Assembly (NCBI RefSeq): GCF_017798165.1
Contig: NZ_CP059068.1
Coordinates: 310,001 to 374,000 of the forward strand
DNA: 64,000 bases
Reading direction: 5' to 3'
Source: Rhodoferax sp. AJA081-3
Lineage (GTDB): Bacteria > Pseudomonadota > Gammaproteobacteria > Burkholderiales > Burkholderiaceae_C
The translations under genes were made by a program, and so were the position numbers. The notes under the pieces were generated by a model that was not told the DNA's origin, made no database searches, and saw only the letters and a list, made by a program, of their open reading frames with translations. Below, piece by piece: positions 17,617 to 29,954 of this stretch (its first letter is position 1; each line of letters opens with the position of its first letter).

Positions 17617-18421
17617 GCCCAAGTTTCAGAAGCGATCACTGTTCATGGTCGCCTATGTGGTGTTTGCGCTGTTGCCCATTTACTGGATGGTCAACATGTC
17701 CTTCAAGACCAACAATGAAATCCTGGCCGGGTTCTCGCTGTTCCCGCAGCATTTCACGTGGGACAACTACAAGACCATCCTGACCGATCCGGCCTGGTAC
17801 TCGGGCTACATCAACAGCCTGATCTATGTGGGTATCAACACCGTCATTTCGCTGACCGTGGCGCTGCCGGCGGCCTATGCGTTTTCGCGCTACAGCTTTC
17901 TGGGTGACAAACATGTGTTCTTCTGGTTGCTGACCAACCGCATGACACCGCCTGCGGTTTTCCTGCTGCCGTTCTTCCAGCTCTACACCTCGGTGGGCTT
18001 GATGGACACCCATATCGCCGTGGCACTGGTGCACCTGTTGTTCAACGTGCCTTTGGCGGTGTGGATTCTGGAAGGTTTCATGAGCGGCATTCCGCGGGAG
18101 ATTGACGAGACCGCCTATATCGACGGGTATTCCTTCCCCCGATTCTTTGTGCAGATTTTCCTGCCGCTGATCAAGGCCGGTGTGGGTGTTGCCGCGTTCT
18201 TCTGCTTTATGTTTAGCTGGGTGGAGTTGTTGCTGGCCCGCACCTTGACCAGTGTGAATGCCAAGCCTATTGCCGCCACGATGACCCGCACGGTGTCAGC
18301 CTCTGGCATGGACTGGGCCACGCTGGCTGCGGCTGGGGTGCTGACCATTGTTCCTGGCGCCATCGTTATTTGGTTTGTTCGCAACTACATCGCCAAGGGT
18401 TTTGCGATGGGTCGCGTGTAA
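17609..18421 (+). CDS. glpQ: Glycerol ABC transporter permease 2 (GlpQ-like)
   Basis: MalG-type permease of 270 aa with six helices. The EAA loop reads REIDETAYIDGYSFPRFFVQ, then IFLPLIKAG. The start is the ATG at 17609 behind AAAGGAGGG, inside the last codons of permease 1. It should form a heterodimeric channel with GlpP. The symbol follows rhizobial usage and is distinct from the glycerophosphodiesterase GlpQ of enteric bacteria. Confidence 0.87.
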   Translation: MNKPKFQKRSLFMVAYVVFALLPIYWMVNMSFKTNNEILAGFSLFPQHFTWDNYKTILTDPAWYSGYINSLIYVGINTVISLTVALPAAYAFSRYSFLGDKHVFFWLLTNRMTPPAVFLLPFFQLYTSVGLMDTHIAVALVHLLFNVPLAVWILEGFMSGIPREIDETAYIDGYSFPRFFVQIFLPLIKAGVGVAAFFCFMFSWVELLLARTLTSVNAKPIAATMTRTVSASGMDWATLAAAGVLTIVPGAIVIWFVRNYIAKGFAMGRV

Positions 18422-18435
18422 CAGAGGAGTTCAAG

Positions 18436-18744
18436 ATGTTTGAATGGATGGCATGGACCACCCCCGTGGCAGTGTTCTTCTCGTGCATTGTGCTGATGCT
18501 GGCTGGCATGACGGTGTGGGAGGTCAAATCGCCCACCACCCTGCGCAAAGGTTTTCTCCCCATGGAAACCACCCGTGGTGACCGCCTCTTTATCGGCCTG
18601 TTGTCTGCAGCCTATGTGAACCTGGCCTTTGTCGGAATCAGCGGAAAACTGGTGACCTGGATGGGCCTGGAGGCAGAACCCTCCATCTGGATCAGTTTTG
18701 TACTGTCCATGGTCTTGCTCGCCCTGATCATGCGCAAAGGCTGA
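18436..18744 (+). CDS. Small membrane protein of the glycerol ABC operon (DUF2160 type)
   Basis: The 102-residue protein has three hydrophobic helices (about residues 7-27, 50-70 and 78-98) separated by a charged loop with TTRGDRLFIGLL. The start ATG at 18436 follows AGAGGAG, 14 nt after the permease stop. Proteins of this kind occur in this position in ABC glycerol operons (sometimes called GlpU) and are assumed to be an accessory membrane component. Their mechanism is unknown to me. Confidence 0.75.
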   Translation: MFEWMAWTTPVAVFFSCIVLMLAGMTVWEVKSPTTLRKGFLPMETTRGDRLFIGLLSAAYVNLAFVGISGKLVTWMGLEAEPSIWISFVLSMVLLALIMRKG

Positions 18745-18840
18745 CATTCATTTTTTTCTGGATCAAGGATCGGCTTGTTTCCCCCCTGGAGCCGTGACAG
18801 CCTTGCAAACAGGGGTTTATTAGATCTGAGGAGATTGACG

Positions 18841-20571
<1,731 letters not shown>

Positions 20572-20605
20572 AGCGTCCAACTGAAGTCTCCAAGCTCTAA
20601 AAGTT

Positions 20606-20642
20606 GGCCGTGTGCGCACATCTGCCACACGGCCTTTTTTTC
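20606..20642 (+). terminator. Terminator after glpV
   Basis: Perfect 9-bp arms GGCCGTGTG (20606-20614) and CACACGGCC (20626-20634) are followed by seven T. It lies between the binding-protein gene and glpD, so glpD is either read through or has its own promoter in the short gap that follows. Confidence 0.9.
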
Positions 20643-20655
20643 TAATCTATAGCCT

Positions 20656-22263
20656 ATGCCCACACACATGCAGCCCCAATTGACGCAGCGCGACGCGCTG
20701 ATGGCCCAACTGGCACAGGCGCAGTCTTATGACATTGCCATCGTCGGTGGTGGCGCGACCGGTCTGGGCGTAGCGCTGGACGCGGCGGCCCGAGGATTCA
20801 AAGTCGTCCTGGTCGAATCCCATGACTTTGCCAAAGGCACGTCCTCCCGGGCAACCAAGCTGGTGCACGGTGGTGTGCGCTACCTGGCCCAGGGCAATAT
20901 TTCGCTGGTGCGCGAGGCCCTGCATGAGCGCACCACACTGCTGAACAATGCGCCCCACCTGGCGCAACCCTTGCCGTTCATCATGCCTTCTTACAAATGG
21001 TGGGAGACACCGTTTTACGGCATAGGGCTCAAGATGTACGACGCCTTGGCAGGCAAAGCCGGCCTGGGCAAGACCGAATTTTTGAACCGCGACCAGACGC
21101 TTAAATACCTGCCCACTGCATTGCCGCAGGGTCTGCAGGGTGGCGTCAAATACTGGGATGGCCAGTTCAACGACGCCAAACTGGCCATGGCCTTGGCCCG
21201 CACCGCCGCATCGCGCGGCGCGCTGTTGGTCAACTACTGCCGTGCTGCCCATTTGACCTATGACGACAGCAAGGTGTCTGGCCTGGTGTGTGAAGACACG
21301 TTGACCGGCAAGCAATACACCATCAAAACCCGTTGTGTGGTGAATGCCACCGGCGTCTGGGTGGACGAGCTGCGCCAAAAGGACGGCGCCGCCAGCGGTG
21401 CCAGCAGCAAACGCGCGACAAAACCCATGGTCACACCCAGCCAGGGTGTGCACATTGTGGTGGACCGGTCGTTCCTGGACAGCGATGTGGCCCTGATGGT
21501 GCCTAAGACGGCCGATGGACGTGTGTTGTTTGCCGTGCCATGGCTGGGCAAGGTCATTCTGGGGACGACTGACACCCCCCGCAACGATCTGGCACGCGAG
21601 CCCCTGCCGTTCAAGGAAGAGGTGGACTTTATCCTCAACGAATCCGCGCGTTATCTGCGCAAGGCGCCCACCCGCGCCGATGTCAAAAGTGTCTGGGTGG
21701 GCCTGCGCCCCCTGGTCAAGCCGCAGGACGACGATGGCGACAACACGAAGGGCATCAGCCGCGAACACACGGTCATGGTCAGCCGCAGCGGCATGGTGAC
21801 CGTGACCGGTGGCAAGTGGACCACCTACCGTGCCATGGCCGAAGACGTGCTGGACGCCTGTGCGGACAAGTCTTTGCTGGAGCGGCGCGCCAAAGGCGTC
21901 ACCACCCATCTCAAACTGGTGGGCGCCGGAATGCCTGCGGCGCAGGTAAGGTCCATTTGTCTGGCGCCCGGATTGCACTCTTACGGTGACGAGCAGAGTA
22001 CGGTGCAGGCCATGCCAGGTTCAGACAGGATGTTGTGCGATGGCCTGACCGAAGGCATGGTGCGTTTTGCTGCGCGTTATGAATACGCCATCACGGTGGA
22101 AGACATGTTGGCGCGGCGCTCACGCTTGTTGTTTCTGGACGCCCGACTGGCTGCAAGCCTGGCACACGAGGTGGGACGTATCCTGCTGCAGGAGACCGGT
22201 ATCGACCCGCAGGTTGATGCGTTTACAGCCCTGACCCAGCACTATTTGCAATTGCCCGTATAG
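20656..22263 (+). CDS. glpD: Aerobic glycerol-3-phosphate dehydrogenase
   Basis: FAD flavoprotein at the inner membrane that oxidises glycerol 3-phosphate to dihydroxyacetone phosphate and feeds electrons to quinone. The 535 aa include the N-terminal dinucleotide fold GGGATGLG and the family sequences SRATKLVHGGVRYLAQG and VTGGKWTTYRAMAED. The C-terminal cap domain is present. No strong ribosome site precedes either ATG (20656 or 20668). It completes the pathway import, GlpK, GlpD. Confidence 0.96.
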   Translation: MPTHMQPQLTQRDALMAQLAQAQSYDIAIVGGGATGLGVALDAAARGFKVVLVESHDFAKGTSSRATKLVHGGVRYLAQGNISLVREALHERTTLLNNAPHLAQPLPFIMPSYKWWETPFYGIGLKMYDALAGKAGLGKTEFLNRDQTLKYLPTALPQGLQGGVKYWDGQFNDAKLAMALARTAASRGALLVNYCRAAHLTYDDSKVSGLVCEDTLTGKQYTIKTRCVVNATGVWVDELRQKDGAASGASSKRATKPMVTPSQGVHIVVDRSFLDSDVALMVPKTADGRVLFAVPWLGKVILGTTDTPRNDLAREPLPFKEEVDFILNESARYLRKAPTRADVKSVWVGLRPLVKPQDDDGDNTKGISREHTVMVSRSGMVTVTGGKWTTYRAMAEDVLDACADKSLLERRAKGVTTHLKLVGAGMPAAQVRSICLAPGLHSYGDEQSTVQAMPGSDRMLCDGLTEGMVRFAARYEYAITVEDMLARRSRLLFLDARLAASLAHEVGRILLQETGIDPQVDAFTALTQHYLQLPV

Positions 22264-22442
22264 AGAGCGCAAAGGCTGCGTCGGGCAGCAAGTTTCTACC
22301 TATTGACGCCGCTGGACAATTCCCCGACCATGGCTCGGAAGCGGCTGGAAACTGCTTGCGAGTCCAGCAGTCCCGATTAAAACAAAGTGCTTGAATTTGC
22401 CATCGTTGGTTCTGGCTTAGGCCATCAAGAGGAGACAAAATC

Positions 22443-24146
22443 GTGAGAATATTTACACGCTTGGCCTTGCTGGGTGGCATCTTGTCTGCCCTTTTGTTGC
22501 TGGTGGGTGGCACGGGACTCTACGGTCTGGGTGCAACCAACGAAGCCCTGCGCTCGGTGTACGAAGACCGCACCGTACCTGCAGGGCAGTTGGGTGATAT
22601 TGGTGCCAAGCTGATCAGCAACCAGTTGGCCTTGTCGGCAGCGCTGATCACCCCTACTGCCGAGGTGATTGCCGCCAGCACGGCAACGGTGGACGCCAAT
22701 ATTGCGGCCATCTCCAAACTCTGGTCGGCCTACACGGCACTTAAGCTTTCGGACGAAGAACAAATGCTCGCCAAGGCATTTGTTGAAGACCGCAAGAAGT
22801 TTGAGGAAGGCCTGCAACCCGCGCTGGTAGCCTTGCGCGCCAATGACGTGATTGAAGGCCAGAACATTCTGGTCAACAAGATCCCACCGCTGTACGCGCC
22901 GGTCAAGAAGGGTATTGATGCCCTGAGCCAGTTGCAGGTGGATGGTGCCAAGAAGGCCTTCACCGATGCATCTGCCCGCTACAGCACCATCAAATTCATC
23001 TCGCTGGTCTCCATTGTGGGCGGCTTGGTGTTTGCTGGTCTGTTTGGATTGGTCACATTGCGCACCATCACTGGTCAACTAGGGGCTGAGCCGTCCGAGG
23101 CTGCCGTGTTGGCCCAAAGCGTGGGTTCGGGCGATCTGGCAACGGCCGTCACGCTCAAGTCTGGCGACAGCACCAGCCTGATGGCACAACTCAAAGCCAT
23201 GCAGGACAACCTGACCCAGGTGGTCACCAATGTGCGCAATGGCTCTGAAGGTGTGGCCACCGCCAGTGCCGAAATCGCGCAAGGCAACCAGGACCTGAGC
23301 GCGCGCACCGAACAACAGGCCAGTGCGCTGGAGAAAACGGCATCCAGCATGGAAGAACTCAGTTCCACCGTCAAACAGAATGCCGACAGTGCCCGCCAGG
23401 CCAACCAGCTGGCCATGAACGCCAGCACGGTAGCCGTCAAAGGGGGGGAGGTGGTGACCCAGGTGGTGGAGACCATGAAGGGCATCAACGAGTCCAGCCG
23501 CAAGATTTCCGACATCATCAGCGTCATCGACGGTATTGCCTTCCAGACCAACATCCTGGCGCTGAACGCCGCCGTGGAGGCCGCCAGGGCAGGGGAGCAG
23601 GGCCGTGGATTTGCCGTGGTGGCCAGCGAGGTACGGTCCTTAGCCGGGCGCAGCGCCGAGGCGGCCAAAGAAATCAAGCAACTGATCAATGCCAGCGTGG
23701 AGCGGGTCGAGCATGGCAGTGCCCTGGTCGACCAGGCCGGTGTCACCATGACCGAGGTGGTGAGCAGCATCCAGCGGGTCACCGACATCATGGGCGAGAT
23801 CAGCGCGGCCAGCAACGAGCAATCTTTGGGCGTGTCGCAGGTCAGCGAGGCCGTGGCCCAGATGGACCAGGCCACCCAGCAAAACGCCGCGCTGGTGGAG
23901 CAGATGGCGGCGGCGGCCAGCAGTCTCAAATCACAGGCCCACGATCTGGTGGGCACGGTGGCCGTGTTCAAGCTGGCCCACGGTGCTGGTGGCCATGCCT
24001 TTGCGGCGTCCAGCCCACGGCCCGCAGCGAAGCCGGCACCTGCCGTCACCGTGGCCAAGAAGCCGGCGTTGGCCAGCAAACCCAAGGCCTTGTCGGCACC
24101 TGGGTCTGCGACCGCGACCGACAACGGCAGTTGGGAGAGTTTTTAG
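22443..24146 (+). CDS. Methyl-accepting chemotaxis protein with C-terminal WESF tether
   Basis: Transmembrane chemoreceptor of 567 aa. TM1 is at about residues 8-30, followed by a four-helix-bundle type periplasmic domain of about 150 residues, TM2 near 182-205, a HAMP-like linker and the signalling domain with the hairpin tip [20 protein letters not shown]. An alanine/proline/lysine-rich flexible tail ends in SWESF, like the xWExF pentapeptide that tethers CheR and CheB in enteric receptors. The start is GTG behind AGGAGA. The 179-bp gap upstream shows no clear promoter. It probably forms an operon with the FIST protein and kinase that follow. Confidence 0.94.
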   Translation: MRIFTRLALLGGILSALLLLVGGTGLYGLGATNEALRSVYEDRTVPAGQLGDIGAKLISNQLALSAALITPTAEVIAASTATVDANIAAISKLWSAYTALKLSDEEQMLAKAFVEDRKKFEEGLQPALVALRANDVIEGQNILVNKIPPLYAPVKKGIDALSQLQVDGAKKAFTDASARYSTIKFISLVSIVGGLVFAGLFGLVTLRTITGQLGAEPSEAAVLAQSVGSGDLATAVTLKSGDSTSLMAQLKAMQDNLTQVVTNVRNGSEGVATASAEIAQGNQDLSARTEQQASALEKTASSMEELSSTVKQNADSARQANQLAMNASTVAVKGGEVVTQVVETMKGINESSRKISDIISVIDGIAFQTNILALNAAVEAARAGEQGRGFAVVASEVRSLAGRSAEAAKEIKQLINASVERVEHGSALVDQAGVTMTEVVSSIQRVTDIMGEISAASNEQSLGVSQVSEAVAQMDQATQQNAALVEQMAAAASSLKSQAHDLVGTVAVFKLAHGAGGHAFAASSPRPAAKPAPAVTVAKKPALASKPKALSAPGSATATDNGSWESF

Positions 24147-24194
24147 TCCGGCTTGCTGTGGCCAGCCCGGCAACGGGCATGAAAGGAGCGGACC

Positions 24195-25364
24195 ATGCGC
24201 ACCAAGTCAGTCAGCACGACCATTGTTGACCCCTACCGTGCGGCGTTGTTTCTGGGGCAGGCCCTGTCCGAGATCCAGCCCGAGGTGGTCTTTCTGTTCG
24301 CCACCGTCCACTACGAAGACTGGGCCGAGTTCATGGACGGCCTGTACGACGGGTTGGACAATCCGTATGTCCGCATCATTGGTGCCAGCGGAGACGGCGT
24401 GCACGAGCGCGAACGCACATCGGATGTGGGTGCGGCGGCCCTGGGCCTGAGCTCGGGCGGCGCGGTGCAATGGCATGTGGCCAGTGGTGACCAGGTCGGC
24501 GCCGACCCCGAGGGCGCGGTACGGCGTGCCCTGGGCAAACTGGCTGTGCCGCTGCAGGGTCGCAAGCCCGCCTTCTACTTTCTGGTGTCGGACTTCCACA
24601 CCGATGCCAGCCGCATTGAGCTGGTGTTGCGCGACGAAATCGACGTGCCGGTGATTGGTGGCATGGCCGCCGACGACAACGACAAGATGGAGCGCTGTTG
24701 CCTGTTTGCCGACCGGGCCATGGTGCATGACTGTGTGGTCATGCTGGCGGCCGATGGGCCATTGTCTTTCCAGGTGCATATCGGCAACTCCATCACGCCG
24801 GTGGGCCAGCCGGGCGCTGTGGACGAGGCGGATGGCAAACTGCTCAGCCGCGTGGGCGGTACCGACGCCGCATCCTTTGTCGAGCGAGAAACCGGCAAAC
24901 CCTTTTTGCGTTCGGACCAGGGTTCGGTGGCGCTCACCATTTTGAATGCTGGCCAGGTCGGTGAAAAAAAGCTACGCGCCATCGCACAAAACTCCCACGC
25001 CGAAGCCGGGGGATTGACGCTGCATGGTGGCATCCAGGGGGGTGAGCTGGTGCAGGTTTGCCTGGCCAAGCCGGAGGACCTGGTGGCCGAGGTGCATGCG
25101 ATTGCGGGGCGGGCCGCAGCCTCGGGGTTCCATCCCAGCGCTGCAGTGATTGTGAGTTGTGCCGGGCGCAAGTGGCTGTTGGGCGGGGAGATCGATTTTG
25201 AGGTCGGCGCCATCGAAGACGCCTTTGGTAACAACCTGGCCATTGCCGGATTCCCATCGTTTGGGGAGATCGGTCCTTTGTTCCACGAGGGCGCTTACAC
25301 ACGCAACCTGTTCCACAACATGACCTACGTCCTGCTGTTGTTGGGCAACTGCGATGGGGGCTAA
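24195..25364 (+). CDS. FIST domain sensory protein
   Basis: Cytosolic 389-residue protein with an N-terminal FIST_N region (from EVVFLFATVHYEDWAEFM through GIGASGDG-like IIGASGDGV and GGMAADDN) and a C-terminal FIST_C region (AAVIVSCAGRKWLLGGEIDFE, then GFPSFGEIGP). FIST proteins are predicted ligand sensors, often for amino acids or other small molecules, linked to two-component or chemotaxis systems. The ribosome site AAAGGAGCGGACC is strong. It sits 48 bp after the MCP and 27 bp before the kinase, which supports one signalling unit. There is no signal peptide or membrane segment. Confidence 0.88.
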   Translation: MRTKSVSTTIVDPYRAALFLGQALSEIQPEVVFLFATVHYEDWAEFMDGLYDGLDNPYVRIIGASGDGVHERERTSDVGAAALGLSSGGAVQWHVASGDQVGADPEGAVRRALGKLAVPLQGRKPAFYFLVSDFHTDASRIELVLRDEIDVPVIGGMAADDNDKMERCCLFADRAMVHDCVVMLAADGPLSFQVHIGNSITPVGQPGAVDEADGKLLSRVGGTDAASFVERETGKPFLRSDQGSVALTILNAGQVGEKKLRAIAQNSHAEAGGLTLHGGIQGGELVQVCLAKPEDLVAEVHAIAGRAAASGFHPSAAVIVSCAGRKWLLGGEIDFEVGAIEDAFGNNLAIAGFPSFGEIGPLFHEGAYTRNLFHNMTYVLLLLGNCDGG

Positions 25365-25391
25365 GCCCCCACACCCAGGGAAGGTCCTGCG

Positions 25392-26720
25392 GTGAATGTG
25401 CCCCCCATTCGGATGCTGACTACGCTGGAGCCGGCGCCGCTGGGCTTTGTGGCGGTGCAACTCACCAAGCGGCACGTGTTGTCGGGACCGGTTTTGTTGC
25501 TGGTGCGGGACCTGGCCGAAATCCAGCACGTCGCGGCCGACTATGCGCTGCGCATGCAGGGCGTCATCGTGGTCCTGGGTGTCCCCATGCAGCTGGAAGC
25601 CATCACGCCGGTGCTGTGGCAGGTGCGTCTGCCCATAGCGCAAGTGGAGGTAGCGGCCGCACTGGCCCCCGGTTGGTTGGCCACCATCGCGCGGGCCGAT
25701 GTGGTCACGCAGCAGCTGTTTGCCATGGAGACCAAGACCGAGCGCATCGAGCGGCAGATGCGGCAAACCCGCCACGATTACAACGAGTTGACCAACCGCC
25801 TGTTGGCCCAGGTACAGGACTTGACGGTGGCCAAAGACGCGCTGGGCGAACTCAATCTGCATCTGGAGTCGCGGGTGCAGGCGCGCACGGCCGACCTGGC
25901 CCTGGCCAATGCCAACCTGTCGGCCACCCTGGACGAACTGAGAACCACACAAAAGGAACTGGTCCGTTCGGCCCAACTGGCGGGATTGGGGTCCATGGTT
26001 GCGGGCATTGCCCATGAGCTCAACACCCCCATTGGGACCGCGCTGACCGGCGCCACCGCGCTGGCCGAGTCGGCGCGCGCCATTCATGCCCAGTATGCGC
26101 AGGGGCAGTTGGGGCGCAAAACCCTGGACCAGTTTTTTGTGGACACACGGGAGGTGACCGACCTGCTGGAGCGCAATTTGTTGCGGGCGGCTGATCGTAT
26201 TGGCCAGTTCAAGAATGTGGCCGTCGACAGCGGATCGGAGGCGCGCCGCCGCTTCCGGCTGATGGACGTGGTCACGGGCACCCTAGCATTTTTGGCGCCC
26301 AAGATGGAGCATTGCCCCTACCGCCTGAACCTGGAGCTGGACCACAGCATAGAGCTGGACAGCTACCCCGGTGCCATAGGCCAGGTGCTGACCCACTTCA
26401 TCACCAATGCACTGGTGCATGCATTTACCGGGCGTGGTGGCGGCAGCATGCTGCTGCGCATAGCACTGGTCAGTGCGGATGAGATGGAAATCACTTTCAG
26501 TGACGACGGCAACGGTGTGCCCGCGGATCGCATTGCCCATCTGTTTGAACCCTTTTTCACCACCCGGCTGGGGCAGGGCAGCTCGGGCCTGGGTTTGTAC
26601 ATCGCCTACACCCAGGTCCGGGACCTGTTGGGGGGACGTATCGAGGTCAGCAGTGTGGCGGGGCAGGGCACCTGCTTCACCGTAATCGTGCCACTGGTAG
26701 CGCCCAACCTTGTGGCGTAA
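25392..26720 (+). CDS. Soluble sensor histidine kinase partner of the FIST protein
   Basis: The 442-residue kinase has no membrane segment. An N-terminal domain of about 110 residues of unknown type is followed by a long coiled coil (residues about 115-200), the phosphoacceptor region with GIAHELNTPIGTALTG, and the HATPase_c domain with an N-box-like ITNALVHAF, G1 DDGNGVP, F-box LFEPFFTT and G2 SSGLGLYI. The start is GTG at 25392, behind a modest AAGG. No response regulator adjoins, so its target is elsewhere. Coupling to FIST sensing is inferred from order and spacing. Confidence 0.9.
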   Translation: MNVPPIRMLTTLEPAPLGFVAVQLTKRHVLSGPVLLLVRDLAEIQHVAADYALRMQGVIVVLGVPMQLEAITPVLWQVRLPIAQVEVAAALAPGWLATIARADVVTQQLFAMETKTERIERQMRQTRHDYNELTNRLLAQVQDLTVAKDALGELNLHLESRVQARTADLALANANLSATLDELRTTQKELVRSAQLAGLGSMVAGIAHELNTPIGTALTGATALAESARAIHAQYAQGQLGRKTLDQFFVDTREVTDLLERNLLRAADRIGQFKNVAVDSGSEARRRFRLMDVVTGTLAFLAPKMEHCPYRLNLELDHSIELDSYPGAIGQVLTHFITNALVHAFTGRGGGSMLLRIALVSADEMEITFSDDGNGVPADRIAHLFEPFFTTRLGQGSSGLGLYIAYTQVRDLLGGRIEVSSVAGQGTCFTVIVPLVAPNLVA

Positions 26721-26764
26721 CAGTATCTAAATTGGCCTTTACCGGAAAATGCTTAAGGAAAATC

Positions 26765-26813
26765 GGCCTCTAGCCCCCGTATTTGCTTATGGTGATGCTA
26801 TCAAGTTTGTAGT
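26765..26813 (-). repeat. 49-nt dispersed element, copy C
   Basis: The minus strand reads ACTAC...ATAGC, 17 nt, then the consensus core CGGGGGCTAGAGGCC. The hairpin end overlaps the last codons and the TGA of padR (26801-26803), so the element supplies the C-terminus of that protein and then continues into the gap with the kinase gene. Confidence 0.85.
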
Positions 26814-27361
26814 GTTTCAGGGTTGACGCCTGACGTTTCACCCAGAATTGCCAGGGCCTTTTCGGAGAACTCTATCCACGATGTTTCTTGCGTGATGCCT
26901 GCCGAGAGCACCAGATGCTGTAGCCGTGCCTTGCGCGAAGGGTCTCCACGGGAAAAGTCGCGGGCCTCAATGGCGCGGTATACGGCCAGCTTCTGGCGGT
27001 GTAGCTCCAGTCGGCGGCGGATGTCGTCTGCCAGGCCGGTGGGGCCAACCACGGCCTCGGCCCGCAGGCGCACCATGAATTCGTCGCGCAGGGGTTTGGG
27101 GTCTTGGTCTTCCGCCACCCAGCGTTCCAGTTCGGCGCGGCCAGCGGGCAAGACCTGGTAGACCTTTTTGCGTCCCCGGCCCGCTTCGGGCGGCAGGGAT
27201 TCCACCCACCCGGCTTCCTCCAGGCGACCCAGCTCGCGGTAGATCTGCTGGTGCGTGGCATGCCAGAAGTAACCAATAGAGCGGTCAAAACGGCCCGCCA
27301 GGTCGGACCCAGAGCTGGGCTGTTCAACCAGGGCGGTGAGTAAGGCGTGGGGGAGGGACAT
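26801..27361 (-). CDS. PadR-family transcriptional regulator
   Basis: The 186-residue protein has an N-terminal PadR winged helix: LPHALLTALVEQPSSGSDLA, then YFWHATHQQIYRELGRLEEAGWVE and a basic wing GRGRKKVYQV. The C-terminal helical domain serves dimerisation. It is divergent from the 2,4-dienoyl-CoA reductase gene, and two near-identical palindromes fill the 98-bp gap, so it most likely represses that gene and perhaps itself. The last codons (ETLQT-stop) are encoded inside copy C of the 49-nt repeat. The ligand is unknown; an acyl-CoA or fatty acid would fit the target. Confidence 0.9.
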   Translation of the reverse strand: MSLPHALLTALVEQPSSGSDLAGRFDRSIGYFWHATHQQIYRELGRLEEAGWVESLPPEAGRGRKKVYQVLPAGRAELERWVAEDQDPKPLRDEFMVRLRAEAVVGPTGLADDIRRRLELHRQKLAVYRAIEARDFSRGDPSRKARLQHLVLSAGITQETSWIEFSEKALAILGETSGVNPETLQT

Positions 27362-27390
27362 GGGTGTGTTTTGGCGGAAAGCTCTATTTT

Positions 27391-29481
<2,091 letters not shown>

Positions 29482-29513
29482 TTTTCTTCACACCCTAACC
29501 GGAGCACACACCC

Positions 29514-29954
29514 ATGCACCCAGCACCCAGCCAGTTGAAGCCCGCCGTTGCCGCATCCCTCGCCAAATGGCATGCCATGGTCGCCACCAAAGACCTGCAA
29601 GACCTGCCCAGCATCGTGCACCCCGACGCGGTGTTTCGCTCACCGATGGCGATCCACCCCTACCAGCCGGCTGCTGCGCTGATTTTGGCCTTGAGCACCG
29701 TGATCCAGGTTTTCCAGGACTTCACCTACCACCGCCAACTGGCGTCGGAAGACGGCCTGAATGCGGTGCTGGAGTTCAGCGCCCGCGTGGGTGACAAACA
29801 GCTCAAAGGCATAGATCTGGTGCGTTTTGATGAAGACGGAAAAATCGTCGAGTTTGAAGTCATGGTGCGCCCCTTGAGCGGCCTGCAGGCCCTGGGGGCC
29901 GAGATGGGTGCTCGGTTGGCGGAGAAAATGCCGGCGTTCAAGGTCAAGGGATGA
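29514..29954 (+). CDS. SnoaL/NTF2-like protein
   Basis: The 146-residue protein has a cone-shaped NTF2-like fold pattern: an N-terminal helix with LAKWHAMVATKDLQDLPSIVHPDAVFRSP, then alternating strands ending in VEFEVMVRPLSGL. Members range from enzymes (isomerases, cyclases) to binding proteins, so no reaction is claimed. It lies 32 bp after fadH with ribosome site GGAG, so it is probably co-transcribed and under PadR control. Its 3' end overlaps the convergent EAL gene by 11 bp. Confidence 0.75.
   Translation: MHPAPSQLKPAVAASLAKWHAMVATKDLQDLPSIVHPDAVFRSPMAIHPYQPAAALILALSTVIQVFQDFTYHRQLASEDGLNAVLEFSARVGDKQLKGIDLVRFDEDGKIVEFEVMVRPLSGLQALGAEMGARLAEKMPAFKVKG

Noticed and set aside
20647..21978. 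443-codon open frame antisense to glpD
   Set aside because: Shadow of a strongly conserved gene; His-rich composition.
22378..22406. Sigma-28-like promoter before the MCP (TAAA...GCCATC)
   Set aside because: Spacing is 17 nt instead of about 15 and the -10 lacks GATAA; not convincing.
23075..24124. 349-codon Ser/Ala-rich open frame antisense to the MCP signalling domain
   Set aside because: MCP genes often give long antisense frames because of codon bias; no independent support.
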